Part shown: positions 53,555 to 59,789 of the stretch, piece by piece | How the letters are laid out: each line of letters begins with the position of its first letter | How positions within the stretch are numbered: the stretch's first letter is position 1 | Assembly (NCBI GenBank): GCA_903970285.1 | Contig: CAJCHN010000095.1 | Coordinates: forward strand, 1-59,789 | Direction: 5' to 3' | DNA: 59,789 nucleotides | From: Rhodanobacteraceae bacterium | GTDB lineage: Bacteria > Acidobacteriota > Terriglobia > Terriglobales > Acidobacteriaceae | Made by a program: the position numbers and the translations under genes | Notes under the pieces: model-generated | The model's input: the letters and a program-made list of their open reading frames with translations, nothing else | What the model was told of the DNA's origin: nothing | Databases searched by the model: none

Positions 53555-54418
53555 TTAGACGGTGTCGAACCAGGTCTCTTCGACGTGAACCAACTCTACC
53601 CTCTCCGTTCGGATTCCGATGCTTAATTCCTTGAGCTTTTCGGCAAAATCCTCACCATTTAGCAGGTCGATTGGAGGAGCGCCGTCCCGTGTGGCCTCTT
53701 TAACCGCAGCCGGCGTGAATGTACCCGTCGTGATGAACAGGCCTTTGTCCGCGCGGCCGACCATGGCGCCGCGGAAGTCCCGAATCTCGCCAGAGCCAAC
53801 GGACCCGGTGTACCGTTTGCACTGAAAGAGGACGTGGAAGCTCATGAGCCCATGGATCCGCGCGATACCTTTTCCGTCAATTCCGCCGTCACCGCTGCGC
53901 CCCGTAACTTCGACCTGAGTAAACCCGGCCTCTCTCAACATCCTTTGCACGAGCCGCTCGAACGCCTGCGGAGTGAGCTTCTTCGTCAAGATGCCGTGCA
54001 GCTTCTGCCGCCAGTCGAGTTCCGGCGGGCTGTCCTGAGGAACACCGATCTCTGGTGGTTCTGCCTCGCCCGCTTGGCCGCCATCGGTTCTAAAGCTTCC
54101 GCGGACGAATTTCACAACGTCTTGCGGATTTACCGTTTCCTGCCCTTTAGCTTTGGCTGACAAAGACCAGATGCCGCGGCTGGAGTTTTCAAGCATCCCA
54201 AACTTTTTGAGGTAAGTTCTGGCCCAGGCCAAGCGATAGCCGAGTTGGGTCTGGTTGCTCTTCTCTGGATCGTGGAGAACCGCGACGACATCATCTGGAA
54301 AATGTTCAAGTTCTACGACTTTATCGTAAATCTCCTCGATGGAGCCGGAGCCTCCGAGAGCATTCATCGCTTTGAGCAACGGATTGAAAAGCAGGTCATA
54401 TGGCGGAACTTTTGTCAT
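53555..54418 (-). CDS. Mrr-family restriction endonuclease
   Basis: The 287-residue protein has an N-terminal winged-helix Mrr_N domain (about 8-95: PLLKAMNALGGSGSIEEIYDKV, then LGYRLAWARTYLKKFGMLENSSRGIWSLS) and a C-terminal Mrr catalytic domain. Catalytic residues are Asp181 (GDGGIDGKG) and Gln199-x-Lys201 (VLFQCKRY), with an upstream Glu153. Mrr enzymes cut methylated DNA (type IV restriction). It lies 73 bases from the divergent TcmP gene and upstream of Shedu, probably in one transcript with it. Confidence 0.9.
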   Translation of the reverse strand: MTKVPPYDLLFNPLLKAMNALGGSGSIEEIYDKVVELEHFPDDVVAVLHDPEKSNQTQLGYRLAWARTYLKKFGMLENSSRGIWSLSAKAKGQETVNPQDVVKFVRGSFRTDGGQAGEAEPPEIGVPQDSPPELDWRQKLHGILTKKLTPQAFERLVQRMLREAGFTQVEVTGRSGDGGIDGKGIARIHGLMSFHVLFQCKRYTGSVGSGEIRDFRGAMVGRADKGLFITTGTFTPAAVKEATRDGAPPIDLLNGEDFAEKLKELSIGIRTERVELVHVEETWFDTV

Positions 54419-54491
54419 ATCGCGTCAGGCGATTATATCGCCGTAGTCGATCGGTACAGTAGCAGCCACTTTTTCGGATCATTGACTGAGG

Positions 54492-55409
54492 ATGGACTAT
54501 GGTCAAGCGATGTCGTGTCAGGGCTGGCACGGCGACATACAATGCCAGATAATGGCACCCGAAGAGGTTCAGATAGGCGTAGAGGAAGACGGGCTCGCCT
54601 GCCCGGAGATTCGGCGTTGGGCAGAGACCAAGTATCGCCTCATTTCGCTGTATGACGAGCTGTTCGCCAGCGGCATGAAGTACAAGTGGAACCAGCGGGT
54701 TTACATCGATTTATATGCGGGATCCGGTTATGGTCGTCTCAAGGGTACGGATACAATTCTGATCGGCTCGCCACTGATCGCACTCAAGGTGGGGAATCCA
54801 TTCGACAAATACATCTTCTGCGAGGATGACGAGAAGCTGCTCGAAGCGCTCCGAGTCCGGGTGAAGCGCATTGCGCCTCACGCGGATGTAACCTTTATCT
54901 CGGGAAGCTGCGACGACAACATTGCACAGATTTGCGCGGCGATTCCGCGAGCATCAGCGACGAACAAAGTGCTCAGTCTTTGTCTCGTAGACCCGTTCGA
55001 CTTCGGTCTCAAATTCGAGACAATCCGCAGATTGTCGTCTTCATTCATCGACTTCCTCGTGCTTCTCGCGGTAGGGATGGACGCGAACCGGAATCAAGAT
55101 CATTACGTCGATGGTAACAATCAGAAGATCGATGAGGCGCTGGGCAACAGCGAATGGCGCCAGCGTTGGAAAGGCGATACTAGGACAAACAAGAGCTTCA
55201 TGCCGTTCCTTGCGGCTGAGTTTTCCCGAAGCATGCAGACGCTCAACTATCTTGAACAGCACCTGGACCAGATGAAGATGGTCCGTTCGGACGAAAAAAA
55301 CTTGCGTCTGTATTACCTGGCGCTATTTTCAAGACACCAGACTGCATACAAGTTCTGGGACGATGTCCTGAAATATGGCACCGATCAATCGCGGTTCGTC
55401 TGGGAGTAG
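54492..55409 (+). CDS. tcmP: three-Cys-motif partner protein TcmP
   Basis: The 305-residue frame (ATG at 54492; an ATG at 54552 would give 285) has the TcmP opening EEDGLACPEIRRWAETKYRLISLY and YIDLYAGSGYGRLKGTDTILIGSPLIAL, a Rossmann-like segment like a methyltransferase. LCLVDPFDFGLKFETIRRL is also typical. TcmP genes occur next to the 'three-Cys-motif' Gp37/Gp68 protein, as here: the next start is five bases after this stop. The biochemical role of the pair is not established to my knowledge. Confidence 0.85.
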   Translation: MDYGQAMSCQGWHGDIQCQIMAPEEVQIGVEEDGLACPEIRRWAETKYRLISLYDELFASGMKYKWNQRVYIDLYAGSGYGRLKGTDTILIGSPLIALKVGNPFDKYIFCEDDEKLLEALRVRVKRIAPHADVTFISGSCDDNIAQICAAIPRASATNKVLSLCLVDPFDFGLKFETIRRLSSSFIDFLVLLAVGMDANRNQDHYVDGNNQKIDEALGNSEWRQRWKGDTRTNKSFMPFLAAEFSRSMQTLNYLEQHLDQMKMVRSDEKNLRLYYLALFSRHQTAYKFWDDVLKYGTDQSRFVWE

Positions 55410-55413
55410 ATCT

Positions 55414-56226
55414 ATGTCCTCTCTATCAAAAATCGAATGGACTGACGCGACGTGGAATCCGGTGCGCGGCTGCACGAAGGTAAGCCCCGGCTGCAAGCAT
55501 TGCTATGCTGAACGCTTCGCCGAGCGGTTCCGGGGAGTTGCAGGGCATCCATTCGGTCAAGGATTCGATCTTCGACTGGTTCCGGAAAAGCTAGGCGAAC
55601 CGCTGCGCTGGTGCCAGCCGAAGATGATCTTCGTAAACTCAATGAGCGACCTCTTTCATCCCAATGTCCCGGACAGCTTCATCTTGCAGGTTGTCGAGAC
55701 AATGCTGTTGGCGCGGTGGCACACCTATCAGGTTCTCACAAAACGCCCCGATCGCCTGAAGAAGATGCTTAACGGCCCGCTTCGCGAGGCGGCGGCGGAG
55801 AAGCACATCTGGTGGGGAGTGTCAGTCGAAAATCGTAGGCACGGTTTGCCGCGCATTTCGGACCTGCAAGCAACGCCGGCGGCTGTTCGTTTCCTGTCTA
55901 TAGAGCCGCTGCTCGAGGATGTTGGCACACTTTCTCTGGATGGGATTTCGTGGGTCATTGTCGGCGGCGAGAGCGGACCCGGCGCAAGGCCGATGGAGGA
56001 ATCATGGGTCGTGTCCCTCCAAAAGCAATGTAAAGTCGCTGGTGTGCCTTTCTTTTTCAAGCAATGGGGTGGCGTGCGGAAAAAGGTACATGGACGAACA
56101 TTGCGCGGGCGAACACACGATGGCTTCCCGAAGCGGGTCAATAATCCGAGCCTACCTGCAACGTTACGGCTGCAGCACGCACGCGATATAGAACAGTCGG
56201 CACTAGTTCAAATCGCTGTCGGATAG
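55414..56226 (+). CDS. DUF5131 (Gp37/Gp68) three-Cys-motif protein
   Basis: The ATG at 55414 (MSSLSKIEWTDATWNPVRGC) has GGGAG upstream and gives 270 residues. The three-cysteine motif CTKVSPGCKHC is at about 20-30, followed by CYAERFAERF. Other family segments are FVNSMSDLFHPNVP, QVLTKRPDRL, VSVENRR, FLSIEPLLED, VGGESGPGARPM and PFFFKQWGG. The family is frequent on phages and mobile elements. The cysteine cluster suggests an iron-sulphur or radical-SAM-like chemistry, but this is inference. It forms a pair with TcmP. Confidence 0.88.
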   Translation: MSSLSKIEWTDATWNPVRGCTKVSPGCKHCYAERFAERFRGVAGHPFGQGFDLRLVPEKLGEPLRWCQPKMIFVNSMSDLFHPNVPDSFILQVVETMLLARWHTYQVLTKRPDRLKKMLNGPLREAAAEKHIWWGVSVENRRHGLPRISDLQATPAAVRFLSIEPLLEDVGTLSLDGISWVIVGGESGPGARPMEESWVVSLQKQCKVAGVPFFFKQWGGVRKKVHGRTLRGRTHDGFPKRVNNPSLPATLRLQHARDIEQSALVQIAVG

Positions 56227-56455
56227 CCACCCATCAGTCGCGTTTGACGTCACTCTGGCGTAGCCAATCGCGCATCGAGATCCCCTGGATCAATTCGGAA
56301 GAGTTCGTTCAAACCATCTCGGTGCTTCAGACGCTCCAGCGCCCTTGTCGCGCTCTCTTCCAGGAGCACGGGCTTACGCACAGCATGCCGAGCTCTTCTG
56401 AGATGTTGGCGGATAAAAGATATAGCTTCGGAATACTGATAGAGCGGCCCTGAAC
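56227..56455. other. short gap with a possible minus-strand small ORF
   Basis: An 80-codon frame at 56250-56492 on the minus strand starts with GTG, has no ribosome binding site and no recognised domain, and overlaps the start of the next gene. It is charged and helical (SFIRQHLRRARHAVRKP), so it is not excluded. I see no other feature here. Confidence 0.3.
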
Positions 56456-56980
56456 TTGTTTTATGCTTCTCCTGTGCCCGACGAAATCCCACAACCGCTA
56501 CCCGCAGAGCCGGCGACTCAGACGAATATGCATCTCGGTCGCACGCTGGGCGAAGATGAATTTAAGGCCAAGTTGGAGATGACGAAAGCGTTTTGCGACA
56601 CAGCTAAGAGTTATGTCCAGATATCTACCGCAGGGCTCGCCGTACCCCTCTTGCTCAAGCAAGCGGTATTTGCGAAGGACACCGGATTAGCGGGATTGGT
56701 GCCATGGTCACTCCGCATCACATGGGGGCTGTTTCTGGTCTCGATCTCCTGCGGTTTACTTTACCAGTGGCTGTCCATGCGTCGTCTCTGGGACCAGTAC
56801 CACGCAGGAAATCGCACGCTCGAGAACATGAAAGAGCCGGGTTACCGCCTGACGAGATTCCTCCCGCAGACGGGCAGCTTCAATCTTTCATATGCGTGGC
56901 TTGGCATTACCCTGGGGCTCTTTGGGGGCGCGGTGTTCTTTATCATCTATGCTTGGGGCATCATCGCGTCTTCGAAATAA
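56456..56980 (+). CDS. unknown membrane protein in the defence region
   Basis: The 174-residue frame starts at a TTG (56456); a GTG at 56474 is an equally good start. Three hydrophobic segments are at about 54-72 (IQISTAG-like start, VPLLLKQAVF), 85-107 (ITWGLFLVSISCGLLYQWL) and 146-170 (YAWLGITLGLFGGAVFFIIYAWGII). The N-terminus is Pro-rich, and a charged loop (MRRLWDQYHAGN) follows the second helix. I recognise no family. In a defence island, small membrane proteins can be effectors, but nothing shows that here. Confidence 0.6.
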   Translation: MFYASPVPDEIPQPLPAEPATQTNMHLGRTLGEDEFKAKLEMTKAFCDTAKSYVQISTAGLAVPLLLKQAVFAKDTGLAGLVPWSLRITWGLFLVSISCGLLYQWLSMRRLWDQYHAGNRTLENMKEPGYRLTRFLPQTGSFNLSYAWLGITLGLFGGAVFFIIYAWGIIASSK

Positions 56981-57105
56981 GACAAGACATTCGTTCCGGG
57001 ATTCGACTGCCCCGCGGCCGGCTTCGGAAAGCAGCATAATGGCGGGATTAAATCCCAAAACAGGCGAATCAGGACTTCCTAATTTCTCTACTTCGGCTCT
57101 GACAG

Positions 57106-57134
57106 AAAAAGTGGCCCCGGACCTCCAGGGCCAC
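57106..57134 (-). terminator. intrinsic terminator of the ParB-family gene
   Basis: On the minus strand GTGGCCC (57134-57128) pairs with GGGCCAC (57117-57111) around a ten-base loop, followed by TTTTT (57110-57106). It lies ten bases past the stop of the ParB-like gene at 57144. Confidence 0.75.
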
Positions 57135-57143
57135 AGTGAAGGG

Positions 57144-58823
57144 TCAGGCGGCTTTCTTTCTGGCGGTCTCTTTTTTCGATTCGAACTTCTTAGCTGTTGG
57201 CTTCGTCTTAGTCGAACCTTCTGTCTTTGCTTTGACGGTCTTTGGCTTCTTTGCTGGGAATGCGGCTTCTGCTTCGGCCAAGAGGTCGAGCTCACCTTGG
57301 CGCGGGATACCTCGATGCCCGGAGAGAGCAAGCTGGAGGGCAAACCGGGCAAGCTTGTCATCTGCGGTTGCATCGATAGTTGCCAGCAACACCTCCTCCG
57401 GACTGCAGTGGTCGCTCTCGGCGGAGATGTCTTCGGCTAGGTCGTCGGCGAACATGTACGGGTCAAGGTTCACGATGGCTCGAAGCAATACTCGCAACTG
57501 CGCGGCGTTCAGGGTTTCGGGCGCATTTTCGAGAATGCGCTCGAAAGTTGCGGCGCGGGCTTTGCGCTGCTCCTCTCTGCGGTCTTGCTCCGCCTCGTAC
57601 TCCTGCTCTTCGCGTTCCTGCTGCTGGCGGAACTCCTCGGCCCTGCGCTCCTGCTCGGCTTCATACTCCTTTCTTTGTTGTTCGTGCTGCTGTCTCCGCG
57701 ACTCGGCCTCTTCCTCCGTCTCAGCTGGCGGTGGTGGCGGCATGACTGGTTCAGGATGTTCGGCACTCCGCGCTACTGCGCGTGGGTCGTGGATGGGGCA
57801 GTTGTTGTCAGTGCAAACGGTGAGGGTGGTTCCTACCCGCTTGCCGTAAACGATAATGGCTGGTTTCGCTGCTTCGCAAGGTTTTACCGGCTCTGCGTCG
57901 GGGTTGTCGGTGTGCTCAATTTCACGGAAGTGTCCGCGCTGCACGGCTCCGGGGCGCTTCTCCCTGGGGTTGCGGTAACCGTTCTCGATTTGGACAAGCT
58001 CGGGTCGGGCGGCAATCTCGCGGTCGATGTGGCCTTTGACTTTGATTTGGTAGCAAGGTCCGTCAAGGCACTGGTCACCCTGAACGTCGGTGAAGAGAGA
58101 AGTGTTGTAACCGCTGCGGCGCGAGCAAGTGACGCACGCGCCAGCCACGGGGTTGAGGGTTGGGTCTTCGCGGTCAAACGGCGCATCGGCAAGCGCAAGA
58201 TAAAGGTTGTTCTGTATCCATGACGAAAGCTGCTTGGCGGGTAGCAGGTGAGGCTCTTTGTCCTGCCAGTCTTTCCGCCAGCACTGCTCATAGGCTTCGG
58301 CTTGAACGTCCTGCGGCAGTCGAGCAAGCAGATTGGCGTGGCTGGCAGTGATACGGTCGGCGCTGAATGCCTCGGCGATCGAAGGAATAAGTTGCAAGAG
58401 TGCAAGGCGGGCGTAGACGTGGCTTGCGCTCTTGCCTGTCTTCTCGACAAGCGCGGCGACATCATAACCGGGCATGTCGAGGAGGCCTTGAAAGCCTTGC
58501 GCTTCTTCGTATGGGTGAACGTCCTCGCGAAGTGCGTTTTCGACTAGCTGCCATTCAAGAGCCTGGGCGTCGGTGATATCGACGATGCGGGCGGGAAGAG
58601 AGAAGACTTCCGCAAGCAGTGCGGCGCGGAAGCGTCGTGCCCCTGCCACAATCTCGAAGCCTTGCGAGTTGGAGCGCACGGTGATCGGTTGAATGAGTCC
58701 ATTGGTGCGGATGCTTTCGGCAAGCTCCTGCAGCTTGGTCTCATCGAAGGTGCGGCGGGGGTTGGTGGTGGACTCGTGAATGGTATCAATCGCAACGTAC
58801 TGGAATTCACTGCTGTTTTGCAT
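57144..58823 (-). CDS. ParB/RepB/Spo0J-family protein with Cys-rich and coiled-coil regions
   Basis: The ATG at 58823 has GGAG upstream and gives 559 residues; the frame is open to 59015. The ParB N-terminal domain includes the CTP-binding GARRFRA at 61-67 and ENALRED at 95-101. A helix-turn-helix follows (KTGKSASHVYARLALL, about 128-143). Cysteine pairs CVTC, CLDGPC and CTDNNC lie in the middle, a long Glu/Gln/Arg coiled coil at about 395-450, and a Lys-rich end. Such proteins act in partition or transcription control of plasmids and integrative elements. No ParA gene is in the window. Confidence 0.88.
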   Translation of the reverse strand: MQNSSEFQYVAIDTIHESTTNPRRTFDETKLQELAESIRTNGLIQPITVRSNSQGFEIVAGARRFRAALLAEVFSLPARIVDITDAQALEWQLVENALREDVHPYEEAQGFQGLLDMPGYDVAALVEKTGKSASHVYARLALLQLIPSIAEAFSADRITASHANLLARLPQDVQAEAYEQCWRKDWQDKEPHLLPAKQLSSWIQNNLYLALADAPFDREDPTLNPVAGACVTCSRRSGYNTSLFTDVQGDQCLDGPCYQIKVKGHIDREIAARPELVQIENGYRNPREKRPGAVQRGHFREIEHTDNPDAEPVKPCEAAKPAIIVYGKRVGTTLTVCTDNNCPIHDPRAVARSAEHPEPVMPPPPPAETEEEAESRRQQHEQQRKEYEAEQERRAEEFRQQQEREEQEYEAEQDRREEQRKARAATFERILENAPETLNAAQLRVLLRAIVNLDPYMFADDLAEDISAESDHCSPEEVLLATIDATADDKLARFALQLALSGHRGIPRQGELDLLAEAEAAFPAKKPKTVKAKTEGSTKTKPTAKKFESKKETARKKAA

Positions 58824-58905
58824 GATGGCTCCTTGAGCTTGGGTTGGGGCTGAAGGTTTGGAGCGAACGCGGATCTTCTGTCCGCTCCGTGGTCGGGAGG
58901 TCGGA

Positions 58906-59322
58906 CTATCCGCGTACATACTTGTTGGGGTCGAACGCTTCGGCGAATCCTTGCAGGCGAAGGTTGTTGTCCCACGTCCTGGCGAAGCGTTCGTGCTGTT
59001 TGTGCAACATCTCAAGGCTCACGTAATGACCGCGAATGATGTTGCGGCTCCACTGCTCCACGCCAACGTAATCGTTGCGGTAATAGAAGGGGTTTAGCTC
59101 CGGGCCGTCGTGGAAACCTAGCTCGAAACACATCTCGGGGTCGCGCATGAGGTCGCCATTCTGTTCGCCGTAGTGAGCGACGGAGATGGCGGGAAGTCCC
59201 GTAGGGCCTGACTCGTCGACGGCCTCGATGACGAGCTCCATGTAGGGAAGGTTTTCGATCTTGAGGTACAGGCCGGGGTGCCAACCGCCGGCCTTGTTGA
59301 GGATGTCGAGGATGGTCCGCAT
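58906..59322 (-). CDS. DUF6908-like protein of a mobile element
   Basis: The 138-residue product (MRTILDILNKAGGWHPGLYLKIENLPYMELVIE in parts) is acidic and alpha/beta, with ISVAHYGEQNGDLMRDPEMCFEL and GPELNPFYYRNDYVGVEQWSRN. I associate these features with DUF6908, encoded near ParB-like and antirestriction genes on plasmids and ICEs; the function is unknown. Its ATG overlaps the stop of the upstream peptidase fragment by one base, and the ParB-like gene follows after 82 bases, so the three genes form one minus-strand unit. Confidence 0.7.
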   Translation of the reverse strand: MRTILDILNKAGGWHPGLYLKIENLPYMELVIEAVDESGPTGLPAISVAHYGEQNGDLMRDPEMCFELGFHDGPELNPFYYRNDYVGVEQWSRNIIRGHYVSLEMLHKQHERFARTWDNNLRLQGFAEAFDPNKYVRG

Positions 59323-59627
59323 TACGCCACCTCCGCGAGTGTTGCATCGGTGGCGTTCTGGTTGGGGTGTGCCTCGGTCTGCTCGGCCTCTTCCGGCTTC
59401 GTTTCGATAGCGGAGAGGATGAGGGCGGAGGTCTTCTGGATGACTTCAAGGCTCTCAGTGAGGAGTGCGGCGTTGCCGTGGTAGAGGTGAATATAGTCGG
59501 CTGAAGAATTTCCAGCGTCTAGGCCGATGGTCTGGCTCACCACAAAGGCGATGGCCTCGGCTTCTGTCTCGCGCACGGTCTTGGTGGTTGCGGTGCGTCG
59601 CTCGGCCTTGTGCAACATCTCGTGCGC
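59322..59627 (-). pseudogene. 3' part of an ArdC-like/M78 zincin peptidase gene, broken at its HExxH motif
   Basis: Codons 59624-59610 on the minus strand read HEMLH, the zinc-binding motif of zincin peptidases, followed by KAERR and ETEAEAIAFVVSQTIGL...SADYIHLYHGNAALLTESLEVIQKTSALI, the C-terminal part of ArdC-like antirestriction/M78 proteins. One codon further upstream (59628-59630) is a TAA, so the N-terminal half is absent. An ATG inside HEMLH would give 98 residues lacking the first His and Glu. The break coincides with the start of the TTATGTTG repeat cluster, which suggests an insertion or rearrangement. Confidence 0.75.
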
Positions 59628-59736
59628 TTATGTAGTGCTCAACATAAGCGCACTTATGTTGTGTTCGCAGTTATGTTGCGTAGCGGGCTCGTTGCCGCTG
59701 AACATGCGGGTTCGAGCCCTGCGTACACAACATAAC
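59625..59736. repeat. cluster of TTATGTTG repeats and palindromes
   Basis: Five TTATGT units lie in 112 bases: 59628-59633 (+), 59642-59647 (-), 59654-59659 (+), 59671-59676 (+) and 59730-59735 (-). Four extend to TTATGTTG. They build inverted repeats: GCGCTTATGT (59625-59634) with ACATAAGCGC (59642-59651), AACATAAG (59641-59648) with CTTATGTT (59653-59660), and GTTATGTTG (59670-59678) with CAACATAAC (59728-59736). The GCGGGTTCGAGCCCTGC between the last pair resembles a tRNA T arm. Possible roles are recombinase-binding ends of another element, a partition site or an operator. Confidence 0.7.
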
Positions 59737-59764
59737 TATTTAGAGTGAGCGGAGGAAAGCGAGC

Positions 59765-59789
59765 AGCGATGGGTCGTCTTTCCATCGCT
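59765..59789 (+). other. hairpin and possible gene start at the right edge
   Basis: AGCGATGG (59765-59772) pairs with CCATCGCT (59782-59789) around nine bases. An ATG at 59769, with GGAGGAAAG about ten bases upstream, could start a plus-strand gene (MGRLSIA...) that continues outside the window. Too little sequence is present to decide. Confidence 0.3.

Noticed and set aside
56250..56492. 80-codon minus-strand frame before the membrane protein
   Set aside because: GTG start without ribosome binding site, overlaps the start of the next gene, no domain; recorded only as a possibility.
59670..59736. tRNA-like element at the right edge (T-arm-like GCGGGTTCGAGCCCTGC inside a 9-base inverted repeat)
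   Set aside because: The acceptor strands do not stand at the right distance from the T arm, there is no valid anticodon arm, and it lacks a discriminator/CCA. I keep it as a repeat, not as a tRNA.

Overview
The window reads as a high-GC chromosome segment of a Gram-negative bacterium, most likely an acidobacterium (Acidobacteriaceae/Terriglobales type). The evidence is the gene order around the ribosomal cluster, a DUF6677-like membrane protein, BBP2-type outer-membrane barrels, lysine/alanine-rich tails on ribosomal proteins, and the GC-rich codon use. This assignment is by recognition, not by a database search.

Positions 1-15945 hold the end of the S10 operon followed by the complete spc and alpha operons, all on the + strand: rplB (3' end), rpsS, rplV, rpsC, rplP, rpmC, rpsQ, rplN, rplX, rplE, rpsN (zinc type), rpsH, rplF, rplR, rpsE, rpmD, rplO, secY, adk, map, infA, rpmJ, rpsM, rpsK, a small unknown membrane ORF, rpsD, rpoA, rplQ. 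Spacing is looser than in E. coli. There is a terminator-like hairpin between rpsD and rpoA, a long hairpin before secY, and a 520-base non-coding gap between rpoA and rplQ. A strong terminator closes the block.

Positions 16056-44285 are ordinary accessory and housekeeping genes: a small membrane pair, an M24 peptidase, threonine synthase, molybdate transport (modABC), murB, a bacilliredoxin, a degenerate NtrC-like AAA+ protein, two tandem paralogous barrel-like proteins, a chemoreceptor, an EAL-PAS-PAS protein, a GH1 glycosidase fused in frame to a BBP2 porin, homoserine kinase, thioredoxin, a CBS/CorC protein, two peptide-transport permeases on opposite strands, a phosphoesterase, a GDP-mannose 3,5-epimerase-like enzyme with a WecG/TagA glycosyltransferase, a CAP-domain protein and an AhpD-like protein.

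From 44438 to the right edge lies an integrated element. It starts at a tRNA-Asn gene, with a tyrosine integrase 31 bases from the tRNA 3' end and a small HTH protein beside it. The cargo is defence-like: a SIR2-domain protein, a Shedu-type nuclease, an Mrr-type endonuclease, and a TcmP/DUF5131 pair. A pair of tandem tyrosine recombinases (RIT-like) sits among them. A plasmid/ICE-type module follows: a ParB-family protein, a DUF6908-like protein and a broken zincin peptidase. The last 165 bases carry a cluster of TTATGTTG repeats and palindromes, and the peptidase gene is cut exactly at that cluster.

The points I find most worth checking are: the GH1-porin fusion whose GH1 acid/base glutamate is a methionine; the defence island at tRNA-Asn; the catalytically degenerate second recombinase; and the repeat cluster at the right edge.
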